A stretch of 18,527 bases of DNA, taken from positions 1 through 18,527 of the forward strand of contig JANXTN010000371.1 of NCBI GenBank assembly GCA_025352435.1, in the 5' to 3' direction. The stretch is from Ferruginibacter sp. Lineage in GTDB: Bacteria; Bacteroidota; Bacteroidia; Chitinophagales; Chitinophagaceae. Below, in pieces: positions 5,591-13,891 of the stretch (the stretch's first letter is position 1; each line of letters opens with the position of its first letter). A model generated the notes under the pieces. That model saw only the letters and a list, made by a program, of their open reading frames with translations, had not been told where the DNA came from and did no database searches. The position numbers and the translations under genes were made by a program.

Positions 5591-8020
5591 ATGAAACAAG
5601 TAATATTAATCTTAGTAGTGGGTTTAAATGGCATGTTTGCAAAAGCTCAAACAACTTCTGTTCAAGGTAAAGTATTAGACAAAAATGCAATAGCAATTAA
5701 TGCAGCAACCATCACTTTGCTCAATGCGAAGGACTCGTCTGTAGTAAAATCAGTTATATCTGATCGAGAAGGAACCTTTATCATTGAAAGCAAAAGTGGT
5801 GGAAATTTTCTGGTATCAGTTTCCGCTACCGGTGTTAAAAAAACATATTCTGAAACTTTCACCCTTTCAGAAAATAAAACTTACACCTTAAAAAGTATAT
5901 CAGTAATGCCGGCTAATAAAACAATGGATAACGTTTCCGTAGTTGCAAAAAAGGGTCTTATTGAACGCAAACTAGATAAAACAGTTATTAATGTAGATGC
6001 GTCAATCACAAGTGCCGGCAGTACTGTGATGGAAGTTTTGGAAAAGTCTCCTGGGGTATCAGTAGATAAAGATGGAAAGATAAGTTTGAAAGGTAAACAA
6101 GGTGTTATCATTTTAATAGATGGAAAGCAAACCTACATGGGCGTTCAGGATCTGGCTAACTATTTACAATCCATGCCGGCAGCCAATTTAGATCAAATAG
6201 AATTAATGCCCAATCCATCCGCAAAATATGATGCATCGGGCAATTCAGGAATAATAAATATAAAAACAAAGAGAAACAAGCAAAAAGGTTTTAATGGAAG
6301 CGTTAAAAATACATTGGCTTTGGCAAAATATGTAAGATCATCAAACACAATAAATCTCAATTATAAAAATGAGAAGTTCAATATTTTTTCAACATTAGGC
6401 GTAAACCATAGACAAAGTTTTCAGAATTTAGACATCAACAGAAAATACTACGATGCCAATAAAAACCTGGATGCAATTTTTGATCAAAATGCTACATTTT
6501 TAAAAGACAACAACAACAATAATGTGAAAGTAGGTGTAGATTTTTACGCAACTAAAAAAACAACCCTAGGAGTTTCATTCAATGGTTCTATAAGCCCGTC
6601 TGCACAAGATGGAACGAACATCAGTTATTTAAAAAATGCTAATGCTGTTACTAATTCTATTTTAAGTTCAAATAGTAAGGACGATGAAAAATGGAAAAAT
6701 GCGGGGCTTAATTTAAATCTTCGACATGTTTTTGATAGTACAGGAAAAGAGTTAACAATAGATGTAGATGCTTTACAGTACAAGAGTTTTCACGATCAAT
6801 ATTTTCAATCAGAAAACTTCAACTCTTCTTGGGTAAAACAATCGGCGGAGGAACTGATTTCAAAGTTGCCGGCTACTATAAATGTTTACAGTGCCAAAAT
6901 GGATTATGTGCAACCATTTAAATCAGGTTTAAAATTTGAAACAGGTTTAAAAACCAGCTTTGTAAATACTAACAATGTTGCAAGTTATTTCAATGTAATC
7001 GGTGGTGCACAGGTCGTTGATAACGACAAGACAAATCAGTTCAGGTATTTTGAAAATATTAATGCTGCTTATGTAAATTTCAGCGAGGAGTTTAAAAAAT
7101 GGAGCTTACAGATGGGTCTTCGTTTAGAAAATACAAATTACAAAGGCAACCAGTTTGGCAATCCTGTTAAGCCTGACTCATCGTTCAATAAAAGTTATAC
7201 GGGCCTTTTCCCTACTATGTTTGCGGGCTATAAACTAAATGACAAAAATCAGTTTGGCTTTTCTTATGGCAGAAGAATTTCTCGTCCTGATTACGAGAGC
7301 CTTAATCCATTTATTTTCTTTATAGATAAGTATACTTACGAAGCAGGTAATCCTTTTCTTAAACCTATGTATGCAAATGTGTTTGAACTTTCTCATACGT
7401 ATAATAAGTTTCTAACTACTAATTTAAATTACACTCACAATAGAGATTTGTTCAATGAATATTTTGAACAATTGGGTTATGCCACCATTGTAAAACAAAA
7501 TAATTATGGCAGTATAAATAATATTTCATTCTCTTTAAATGCTGAAATAAAACCAAGCAAATGGTGGACTATGATGCCTTATGCAGAAATAAACTACAAT
7601 AAAGTAAGGTCTCAACTTTATGGCTTTGAATTAAAGACGTCAGGTACAGGTTTTTCATCAAATATCAACAATCAGTTTTCTTTTAAAAAAGGGTGGAGTG
7701 CAGAATTATCAGGTTTTTACAGAACAAAGATGAAAATGGGACAATTTGAAATTAACTCTATGAATCAAGTAAGCACAGGCGTTGCCAAACAAATCTTAAA
7801 AAATAAAGGAAGCTTAAAATTAAGCATTACAGACATTTTTAATTCCGGAAAACAATCAGGTCTGGTAAATATTCAAAATACAGTAGCAGCTTTTACACAA
7901 ACCCGTGACAACAGAAATATTGCAATAACATTTAGCTATCGTTTTGGGAAACCTCTAAAAATTCAACAAAGAAAATCGGGTGGGGCAGAAGATGAACAAA
8001 GCAGAATAAAGACAAATTAA
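5591..8020 (+). CDS. Outer membrane beta-barrel family protein (TonB-receptor-like)
   Basis: An 809-residue outer-membrane protein. A signal peptide (about residues 1-20, ending AKAQ) is followed by a carboxypeptidase-type regulatory beta-sandwich (about 24-105: VQGKVLDKNAIAINAATITLL...). Next comes a TonB-receptor plug-like domain (about 120-230: VMEVLEKSPGVSVDKDG, LIDGKQTYMG, YDASGNSGIINIKTK), then a large beta-barrel to about residue 790. The barrel has the IDVDALQYKSF, YGRRISRPDYESLNPF and TYEAGNPFLKP segments typical of the OMP_b-brl_3 group. The tail YRFGKPLKI...GGAEDEQSRIK is also characteristic. The substrate is unknown: no SusD-like partner or catabolic gene lies nearby. It may import a small ligand with TonB or act in envelope function. 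It has its own promoter, and the terminator upstream separates it from the Lgt-family gene. Confidence 0.88.
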   Translation: MKQVILILVVGLNGMFAKAQTTSVQGKVLDKNAIAINAATITLLNAKDSSVVKSVISDREGTFIIESKSGGNFLVSVSATGVKKTYSETFTLSENKTYTLKSISVMPANKTMDNVSVVAKKGLIERKLDKTVINVDASITSAGSTVMEVLEKSPGVSVDKDGKISLKGKQGVIILIDGKQTYMGVQDLANYLQSMPAANLDQIELMPNPSAKYDASGNSGIINIKTKRNKQKGFNGSVKNTLALAKYVRSSNTINLNYKNEKFNIFSTLGVNHRQSFQNLDINRKYYDANKNLDAIFDQNATFLKDNNNNNVKVGVDFYATKKTTLGVSFNGSISPSAQDGTNISYLKNANAVTNSILSSNSKDDEKWKNAGLNLNLRHVFDSTGKELTIDVDALQYKSFHDQYFQSENFNSSWVKQSAEELISKLPATINVYSAKMDYVQPFKSGLKFETGLKTSFVNTNNVASYFNVIGGAQVVDNDKTNQFRYFENINAAYVNFSEEFKKWSLQMGLRLENTNYKGNQFGNPVKPDSSFNKSYTGLFPTMFAGYKLNDKNQFGFSYGRRISRPDYESLNPFIFFIDKYTYEAGNPFLKPMYANVFELSHTYNKFLTTNLNYTHNRDLFNEYFEQLGYATIVKQNNYGSINNISFSLNAEIKPSKWWTMMPYAEINYNKVRSQLYGFELKTSGTGFSSNINNQFSFKKGWSAELSGFYRTKMKMGQFEINSMNQVSTGVAKQILKNKGSLKLSITDIFNSGKQSGLVNIQNTVAAFTQTRDNRNIAITFSYRFGKPLKIQQRKSGGAEDEQSRIKTN

Positions 8021-8052
8021 AATCGCATTGCTATCTTTACAAAAAAAATATT

Positions 8053-8541
8053 ATGCCATCATTTGATATCGCCAGCAAAGTAGATCTTCAAACTTTAGAT
8101 AATGCAGTAAACGTGGTAAGTAAAGAAATAAAAAATCGTTTTGATTTTAAAGGGGCACATGTGGTAATTGAACTTAATAAAAAAGATTTTAAAATTAATC
8201 TGGAAGCAGATAGCGAAATGAAACTTGGCCAAATTACTGATGTGCTTATAAGCAGAAGCATTAAACAAGGCTTAGCTGCGGAAATATATGATTTAAGTAA
8301 AGAACCTTTTCCAAGCGGGAAAGTAACCAAGCAGGAAGTGCAGGTACGCAATGGTATAAAGCAGGAAGATGCAAAGAAAATTGTGAAGCTGATAAAAGAC
8401 AGTGGCTTGAAAGTGCAGGCTGCGATAATGGATGATATTATACGGGTAACAGGGAAAAAAATAGATGACCTACAAGATGTAATTCAGGCAAGTAAGGAAT
8501 GGAATATAGGATTAGCCTTGCAATTTGTAAATATGAAATAG
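8053..8541 (+). CDS. yajQ: YajQ family nucleotide (cyclic di-GMP)-binding protein
   Basis: A 162-residue cytoplasmic protein with two ferredoxin-like domains. It starts MPSFDIASKVDLQTLDNAVN, the signature of the family, and continues with NRFDFKG, the conserved central KQEVQVRNGIKQEDAKKIVKLIKDSGLKVQAAI, and DDLQDVIQ near the end. Full length for the family. Some YajQ proteins bind cyclic di-GMP and alter transcription; the role in Bacteroidota is not settled. It begins 32 bases after the beta-barrel gene. A near-match to the -7 element (TATCTTTA at 8032-8039) may provide its own promoter. Confidence 0.96.
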   Translation: MPSFDIASKVDLQTLDNAVNVVSKEIKNRFDFKGAHVVIELNKKDFKINLEADSEMKLGQITDVLISRSIKQGLAAEIYDLSKEPFPSGKVTKQEVQVRNGIKQEDAKKIVKLIKDSGLKVQAAIMDDIIRVTGKKIDDLQDVIQASKEWNIGLALQFVNMK

Positions 8542-8573
8542 GAACAATGTCCGAAATTCCTCTGACTATATAT

Positions 8574-8604
8574 TTTGAGACTTAACACTATTACCTTACT
8601 TTTG
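8574..8604 (+). promoter_or_regulatory. Promoter of rpmE2
   Basis: TTTG (8574-8577) and TACTTTTG (8597-8604) are separated by exactly 19 bases, the clearest complete Bacteroidota sigma-A promoter in the window. Transcription should begin near 8611, leaving a leader of about 43 bases before the L31 start codon. Confidence 0.72.
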
Positions 8605-8620
8605 CGCATTAAATAAACAA

Positions 8621-8638
8621 GCATGGCAAAATCCATGC
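8621..8638 (+). promoter_or_regulatory. Hairpin in the rpmE2 leader
   Basis: GCATGG (8621-8626) and CCATGC (8633-8638) form a perfect 6-bp stem with loop CAAAAT. It lies between the predicted transcription start and the start codon of L31, 15 bases upstream of the ATG. Ribosomal protein leaders often fold like this so that excess protein can repress its own synthesis. That role is inferred here. Confidence 0.45.
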
Positions 8639-8653
8639 ACTAAAAAAATAAAA

Positions 8654-8944
8654 ATGAAAAAAGATCTGCATCCCAAGAATTATAGAATGGTAGTTTTTAA
8701 AGATATGAGTAACGGGACTTCCTTCTTAAGTAAATCAACTGCTGTAACAAACGAGACCGTTGTTTTTGAAGAAGATGGCAAAGAGTATCCGGTAATCAAA
8801 CTGGAAATTTCTAATACATCCCATCCGTTTTATACCGGTAAAAATGTATTGGTAGATACTGCAGGTCGTATTGATAAATTTAATAAGCGTTTCGGTAAAA
8901 AGACAGCACCAACCGCTGCTCCGGCTGAAAAAACAGCAGAGTAA
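8654..8944 (+). CDS. rpmE2: 50S ribosomal protein L31, type B
   Basis: A 96-residue large-subunit ribosomal protein. MKKDLHPKNYRMVVFKDMS, the SHPFYTGK block (56-63) and the VDTAGRIDKFNKRFGKK segment (67-83) are diagnostic for L31 type B. There are no cysteines at all, so this is the zinc-independent form. Many bacteria induce that form on zinc shortage, but in Bacteroidota it is commonly the main copy. The alanine-rich tail (APTAAPAEKTAE) is low-complexity. It has its own promoter, a leader hairpin and a terminator, so it is a single-gene unit. Confidence 0.97.
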   Translation: MKKDLHPKNYRMVVFKDMSNGTSFLSKSTAVTNETVVFEEDGKEYPVIKLEISNTSHPFYTGKNVLVDTAGRIDKFNKRFGKKTAPTAAPAEKTAE

Positions 8945-8969
8945 AATATATTTGTACTATTAAAATCAT

Positions 8970-9001
8970 TCCCTTCGGCTAAATCCGAGGGGATTTTTTT
9001 T
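8970..9001 (+). terminator. Terminator after rpmE2
   Basis: CCCTTCGG (8971-8978) pairs with CCGAGGGG (8985-8992) with one T-G pair, around loop CTAAAT; T8970-A8993 extends it, and a run of eight T follows. A clear rho-independent terminator 26 bases after the stop codon. Confidence 0.9.
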
Positions 9002-9054
9002 ATAAGATAATTATCAATATGTCATTTTTGTGATTCTGTATTTTTGAGAACCCT

Positions 9055-9062
9055 TAAATTTG
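9055..9062 (+). promoter_or_regulatory. -7 element of the iron-sulfur carrier gene
   Basis: TAAATTTG matches TAnnTTTG. It overlaps an in-frame TTG at 9060, which would be an alternative start. Transcription should begin near 9069, after that TTG, so the ATG at 9081 is the real start. No well-spaced -33 TTTG was found (the nearest, 9027-9030, is 24 bases away). Confidence 0.5.
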
Positions 9063-9080
9063 TATTTAAACATTATTGAA

Positions 9081-9425
9081 ATGGAACCAATTATAAAAAA
9101 CCCGATAAATTTAACTGAGGCAGCTTTAAGCGAAGTAAAACGTTTGATGGCGGAGCCTGGTTTTGAAACGGGTAAAGTATTACGTATAGGCGTTAAAGGT
9201 GGTGGTTGTAGCGGTATGACCTATGTACTTGACTTTGATACCCGTAAAGAGAATGACGCCTTGTATGAAAAAGATGGTGTGAATTTTATCATAGACAACT
9301 CTCAAAGTATTTATTTATTTGGGATGGAAATAGAATGGGAAGGCGGTTTAAATTCACGTGGCTTTACTTTTAAAAATCCAAATGCAAGCAGCACTTGTGG
9401 CTGCGGTACAAGCTTTGCGGTTTAA
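9081..9425 (+). CDS. A-type iron-sulfur cluster carrier (IscA/ErpA/HesB family)
   Basis: A 114-residue protein that receives iron-sulfur clusters from a scaffold and passes them to target enzymes in the cytoplasm. The three ligand cysteines are in place: C43 in VKGGGCSGMTY, and C106 and C108 in STCGCGTSF, 63 residues apart, as the family requires. The ATG at 9081 (MEPIIKNP) is chosen over a TTG at 9060 because the latter falls inside the -7 element. The gene is alone, not in an isc or suf operon, which is more like erpA. The members of the family cannot be told apart from sequence alone. Confidence 0.94.
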   Translation: MEPIIKNPINLTEAALSEVKRLMAEPGFETGKVLRIGVKGGGCSGMTYVLDFDTRKENDALYEKDGVNFIIDNSQSIYLFGMEIEWEGGLNSRGFTFKNPNASSTCGCGTSFAV

Positions 9426-9460
9426 ATAAAATGTAGAAATAAACAATAAAATTTGGATGA

Positions 9461-9496
9461 AAAAAAGTCCGCTGAAAACTTAAGCGGACTTTTTTT
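9461..9496. terminator. Bidirectional terminator between the Fe-S carrier and secDF
   Basis: AGTCCGCT (9466-9473) pairs with AGCGGACT (9483-9490), flanked by an A-run before and a T-run after, around the loop GAAAACTTA. Because A and T runs flank it symmetrically it should stop transcription from both converging genes. It begins 35 bases after the carrier's stop codon and ends 17 bases from the secDF stop. Confidence 0.9.
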
Positions 9497-9513
9497 ATAA
9501 AACGAGTTATTTC

Positions 9514-12474
9514 TTAAAGCTCGGGGGCTTTTACTTTTTTAGTTTTGACTTCTGCGGCGGCACCTAATGGCTTATCCTTTGCAAAGTCAACTAAAATAGG
9601 CGCACCTACAAATATGGAGGAATAGGTACCAGTGATCACACCGATCATCATTGCAAATGCAAAACCTTTCGTAACCTCACCACCAAATACGAACAAGATC
9701 AACAAGGTTAAGAATACGGTTAATGATGTCATAATAGTACGGCTTAGCGTGTCATTGATTGCACGGTTTATAATATTGGTTTTAGTTTCACCTTTCATAT
9801 CACGGCTGTACTCACGTATTCTGTCAAACACAATAACCGTATCGTTCATAGAGAATCCAATTACTGTCAATACCGCAGCAATAAAATGCTGGTCAATTTC
9901 CAAAGGAAACGGTACAATATCTTTTAAGAAAGAAAATACTGCTAGTGTAACCAACACGTCATGTATTAAGGTTACAATAGTACCTGCAGAATATCTCCAG
10001 TCGCGGAACCGAATAAAAATATAAATAAAGATTGCAAGCATGGCAAAGATGGTTGCTTTAATTGCGCCACGCTTTAAATCATCGGAAATAGAAGGTTGAA
10101 CCGTAGATGAACTCTGAACATTATTTTTTGAGAATTGATCGTAAGTTAAGTTGGCCGGTAATACTTTCCTTAAGCCTTCATATAATTTTGTGAGTACTAA
10201 AGAGTCGGCATTTTCTTTTCCAATTAGATAAGATGTTGTAATGTTTAAATGTTTTGAATTGCCTACAGTTTTAATTACAGGAAACTCTCCGTTAAATGAT
10301 TTTGCAAGATCATCCTGAATATCAGAATTTTTCAGGGGCTTGTCAAACTGTACAGTGTAACTTCTTCCACCTTTAAATTCAACCCCCTCATTAAAACCAT
10401 GAAAGAAAGATGCTATTCCCAACGATAAAACTATTGCAGAAAGTATGTAGGCATATTTTCTTTTTTCAATAAATTTATAACTGGCATGTTGAAATATTTT
10501 ACGAGAAATGTTTGTAAAATAATTGAAATGATGATTTTTATCTGTCCGTAAATCGGTGATTAATCTTGATACCAAAATTCCACAGAAAAGTGATAATGCA
10601 ATACCTATCATTTGCGTAGTTGCAAACCCAAGTACAGGACCAAGACCAAAGAAAAATAAAATCGCAGCAGTAAGGAACGAAGTAATATGCGCATCTAAAA
10701 CCGGGGCTAATGAACGGCGATAACCTTCATTAATTGCTGCGGGATATGCTTTGCCTTTGGTAAGTTCTTCTTTAATTCTTTCAAAAATAATTACGTTGGT
10801 ATCTACTGCTAAGCCAATAGTAAGTACAAGACCTGCAATACCCGCAGCAGTTAATGTAAAACCAAACATGGCCAATACGCCAATTGTAAATAAAAGGTTT
10901 AGCACTAAAGCGATATTTGCAACCCATCCACCCGTATTATAGTAAACCAACATTAATATGAATATCACTGCAAATGCAATTAAAAATGCATTTCTACCTC
11001 CAATTAATCCTTCCTGACCAATGGTAGCGCCCACAATCTGTTCCTGAACAATTTTTGCAGGAGCATCCAGTTTGCCGGACTTTAAAACATTTGCTAAATC
11101 CTGTGCTGCTTCTACTGTAAAATTTCCGGAGATCTCCGTGTTGCCACCTTCAATTTTACCATTCACTCTGGGTGAAGAGTAAACAATATCATCTAATGAA
11201 ATAGCAACATAACGTTTGTCATTTTTTTCTGTAAGGTTTGCCCATGTTCTTGCTCCGGTTGGAGTCATTTGCATTTTAATAGAAGGCGCTCCTTTCTCAT
11301 CATAGCCTTGACTTGATTCTGCAACGCCATCACCTTCAAGTGGTGCTTTGTCAGAACCATTTAATTTTTCAAGCGCATAAACTTCAAAGAAAGAGCCCGT
11401 CTTTGCTTTTTGTTCAATACCATACATCAACTTTACATTATTGCCAAGCAAAGAAGTAAAGGCTGAGTTGTTGAAGTAGAAGTTTAATAAAGAAGTGTCT
11501 TTAGCAGCCACCATACCAATATAAGGCGTTTCATACAATTGGCCTGTTTTCGGATCTATAGGAAACTGCAAAACCGTACCTAAAATACCGGTTGCTGCAG
11601 AATCTCTTTTTGCTTTAGCGCTATCGCTAATTTTAGCAGTATCAATTGTTCCTTTTAAATATTTTGCCAAGGCCTTATCAGCATCGGTAAATGATTTTTG
11701 AAAATCCTGATCTCTTAATAATACAACACTCCAAAACTGTAGATTTGCTGACGATTGTAAAAACTTACGAACTCTTTCAGGATTTGTAATTCCTGCAAGC
11801 TCCACATTTATTACACCTTTATTTTCATCTAAATTAATATTTGGTTGCGCTACTCCAAACTTATCAATACGTTTTTGTAATATTTTATACGTTTGAGATA
11901 TTGCTCCTTTACCTATTTGTTTAATTTTTGTGGTGACGGTTCTGTCATCATCACCTGGCTTCACTTCTTTGTTTGGACCTGTAAATAAGGATGATAATTT
12001 ACCTGCACCATTTTGTGCAATATATGCCTGTGAAAAGAGATCTACAAAATTTGCCTCGCTGTTTACTTTTTGTGCATTTGCAGTTTGTAAGGCTTTCAAC
12101 AAAGCAGGGTCACGGGGATTATTGCTTAAAGATTTTAATAATCCCTGGAGGCTCACATCCATTGTAACACTCATGCCACCCTGCAAATCAAGACCAAGAT
12201 TTAGTTCGTATTCTTTACATTTTTGGTAGGTTGTACCTACTATTGGGTAAATCTCTTTTTCTTTTGTGCTATCGAGAATGTGTTGTGTTTTTGCTTTGAT
12301 TATTTCGTCTCTGTCTTCAGCATTCATCCCAACTGTCTGGTTTTTTACAATACGTGTGGCCTGCGCTTTAACGGAAGATTCATAATTACGAACTACAAAT
12401 GTGTAAGAAAGCTCCCAGATAGAAATCAATACGAGCGCAATGGTGAAGAACCAAACTAAACCTTTCAGTTTCAT
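9514..12474 (-). CDS. secDF: Protein translocase subunit SecDF (fused SecD and SecF)
   Basis: A 986-residue inner-membrane protein that uses the proton gradient to pull exported proteins through SecYEG on the periplasmic side. The SecD half has an N-terminal membrane segment (about 5-27), GLDLQGGM (94-101), a large periplasmic domain and a membrane bundle (about 495-640) with LAVDTNVIIFERIKEE (D558). The SecF half begins near 670, has EGVEFKGGRSY (696-706) and a second bundle (about 805-965) with GFSMNDTVIVFDRIREYSR (D878). The two aspartates match those needed for proton-driven function. SecD and SecF are fused, as usual in Bacteroidota. The region around residues 255-400 is long compared with E. 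coli SecD. The tail is lysine-rich and cytoplasmic. Its partner YajC is encoded about 2 kb upstream in a separate operon. Confidence 0.98.
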   Translation of the reverse strand: MKLKGLVWFFTIALVLISIWELSYTFVVRNYESSVKAQATRIVKNQTVGMNAEDRDEIIKAKTQHILDSTKEKEIYPIVGTTYQKCKEYELNLGLDLQGGMSVTMDVSLQGLLKSLSNNPRDPALLKALQTANAQKVNSEANFVDLFSQAYIAQNGAGKLSSLFTGPNKEVKPGDDDRTVTTKIKQIGKGAISQTYKILQKRIDKFGVAQPNINLDENKGVINVELAGITNPERVRKFLQSSANLQFWSVVLLRDQDFQKSFTDADKALAKYLKGTIDTAKISDSAKAKRDSAATGILGTVLQFPIDPKTGQLYETPYIGMVAAKDTSLLNFYFNNSAFTSLLGNNVKLMYGIEQKAKTGSFFEVYALEKLNGSDKAPLEGDGVAESSQGYDEKGAPSIKMQMTPTGARTWANLTEKNDKRYVAISLDDIVYSSPRVNGKIEGGNTEISGNFTVEAAQDLANVLKSGKLDAPAKIVQEQIVGATIGQEGLIGGRNAFLIAFAVIFILMLVYYNTGGWVANIALVLNLLFTIGVLAMFGFTLTAAGIAGLVLTIGLAVDTNVIIFERIKEELTKGKAYPAAINEGYRRSLAPVLDAHITSFLTAAILFFFGLGPVLGFATTQMIGIALSLFCGILVSRLITDLRTDKNHHFNYFTNISRKIFQHASYKFIEKRKYAYILSAIVLSLGIASFFHGFNEGVEFKGGRSYTVQFDKPLKNSDIQDDLAKSFNGEFPVIKTVGNSKHLNITTSYLIGKENADSLVLTKLYEGLRKVLPANLTYDQFSKNNVQSSSTVQPSISDDLKRGAIKATIFAMLAIFIYIFIRFRDWRYSAGTIVTLIHDVLVTLAVFSFLKDIVPFPLEIDQHFIAAVLTVIGFSMNDTVIVFDRIREYSRDMKGETKTNIINRAINDTLSRTIMTSLTVFLTLLILFVFGGEVTKGFAFAMMIGVITGTYSSIFVGAPILVDFAKDKPLGAAAEVKTKKVKAPEL

Positions 12475-12517
12475 GTTAAAATACTTTAATAAGCTATGTT
12501 AATTTTTTACAAGTGTG

Positions 12518-12525
12518 CAAAGATA
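12518..12525 (-). promoter_or_regulatory. -7 element of secDF
   Basis: On the minus strand TATCTTTG matches TAnnTTTG and is followed by C. The start codon lies 43 bases downstream. No TTTG was found at the usual -33 spacing. Confidence 0.5.
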
Positions 12526-12662
12526 GGGGAAAATGGTAAAGTTGAATTTGGACGTTTCAATTAAAAATTCTCAAAATCATCAGAAAAAACTACAGGTAAA
12601 TAATTAAAAAAATGACGGCAAGGGTTACTGAATTTTTTAAAAAATTCTTACATAAATAACAA

Positions 12663-12670
12663 TACTTTTG
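12663..12670 (+). promoter_or_regulatory. -7 element of the aminotransferase gene
   Basis: TACTTTTG matches TAnnTTTG. Transcription should start near 12677, which is after an in-frame TTG at 12668, so translation must begin at the ATG at 12692. No TTTG was found 19-21 bases upstream. Confidence 0.5.
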
Positions 12671-12691
12671 TCACTTAACATTCAATACAAT

Positions 12692-13885
12692 ATGCTGTTA
12701 TCTTCACTTCTTGATAAGTTTAATGAACCTGAAACATTAAAAATGGCTAAACTTGGCCGCGAACTAAGAGCAAAAGGGATAGATATTACGGACTTAAGTT
12801 TGGGTGAACCGGATTTTGATACGCCGACTCACATTAAAGAAGCAGCAAAAAAAGCTATCGACGAAAACTACAGTCATTATACTCCTGTACCGGGCTATAT
12901 GGACGTAAGAGAAGCTGTGTGCGCTAAACTTAAAAGAGATAACCATTTAGACTATAAACCTGAAAATATATTAATCAGTACAGGCGCAAAACAATGTATT
13001 GCAAATGCCGTTCTTGCACTTGTAGATAGTAGTGATGAAGTAATAATTCCAACGCCGTATTGGGTTACCTACAGTGAAATTGTAAGGCTTGCAGGAGGGA
13101 CAGTAAAATTTATAACCACATCTGTTGAAAACGGTTATAAGATTTCTGCAGCTGATTTGGAAAAAGCGATAACAGAAAAAACAAAACTGTTTATGTTTTC
13201 TTCCCCGTGCAACCCTACAGGAGCAGTATATACTAAAGCTGAGTTAGAGACGTTGGCACAAGTTTTTAAGAACCATCCAAATATTATTATACTCAGCGAC
13301 GAAATTTACGAGTTTATAAATTACGATACAAGCCACCAAAGCATTGCTCAGTTTGAATATTTAAAAGACAGGGTTGTACTTATAAATGGCTTAAGTAAAG
13401 GTTATGCAATGACGGGGTGGCGATTGGGTTATTTAGCTGCCTCCACTTTAATTGTAAAAGCCTGCGATAAACTACAGGGACAATTTACCAGTGCCACATG
13501 TTCTATAACACAACGTGCAGCTATTGCAGCACTCACTGGCGACCACTCACCCACAAAGGAAATGGTTGCAATTTTTAAAGTTCGTAGAGATAAAGTAATT
13601 AAACTTTTAGGAGATATTCCGGGTATCATTTACAATATTCCTCCGGGTGCTTTTTATGTTTTTCCTGATGTGAGTTCCTATTTTGGTAAGAAAACTCCTG
13701 AAGGAAAAGTAATAGAAAATGCAGATGATTTGTGCATGTACTTTTTGCACACTGCTCATGTTTCTGTTGTTACCGGGAAGGCTTTTGGGGAACCAAAATG
13801 CATAAGAATGTCGTTTGCTGTGAACATAGAAAATATTGAAAAGGGTTTTGCAAAAATTAAAAAAGCGCTGGCTTCTTTGCACTAA
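12692..13885 (+). CDS. Pyridoxal phosphate-dependent class I aminotransferase (aspartate aminotransferase-like)
   Basis: A 397-residue fold-type I aminotransferase that probably moves an amino group between aspartate (or prephenate) and a 2-oxo acid. The expected residues are visible: LSLGEPDFDTP (36-45), SPCNPTG with N174 (171-177), LSDEIYE with D203 and Y206, the PLP lysine K236 in NGLSKGYAMTGWRLGY, R244 in the same block, and R372 in CIRMSFA for the substrate carboxylate. Length and motifs match the bacterial subgroup Ib (AspB-like) enzymes. Substrate preference cannot be read from this. The ATG at 12692 is favoured over the upstream TTG by the promoter position. Its stop codon is only 6 bp from that of the convergent coaE. 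Confidence 0.93.
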   Translation: MLLSSLLDKFNEPETLKMAKLGRELRAKGIDITDLSLGEPDFDTPTHIKEAAKKAIDENYSHYTPVPGYMDVREAVCAKLKRDNHLDYKPENILISTGAKQCIANAVLALVDSSDEVIIPTPYWVTYSEIVRLAGGTVKFITTSVENGYKISAADLEKAITEKTKLFMFSSPCNPTGAVYTKAELETLAQVFKNHPNIIILSDEIYEFINYDTSHQSIAQFEYLKDRVVLINGLSKGYAMTGWRLGYLAASTLIVKACDKLQGQFTSATCSITQRAAIAALTGDHSPTKEMVAIFKVRRDKVIKLLGDIPGIIYNIPPGAFYVFPDVSSYFGKKTPEGKVIENADDLCMYFLHTAHVSVVTGKAFGEPKCIRMSFAVNIENIEKGFAKIKKALASLH

Positions 13886-13891
13886 ATAATA

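Noticed and set aside
6505..6525. AAC/AAT repeat in the beta-barrel gene as a phase-variable tract.
   Set aside because: It is a short, imperfect run coding for five asparagines in frame; a change in units would not shift the frame.
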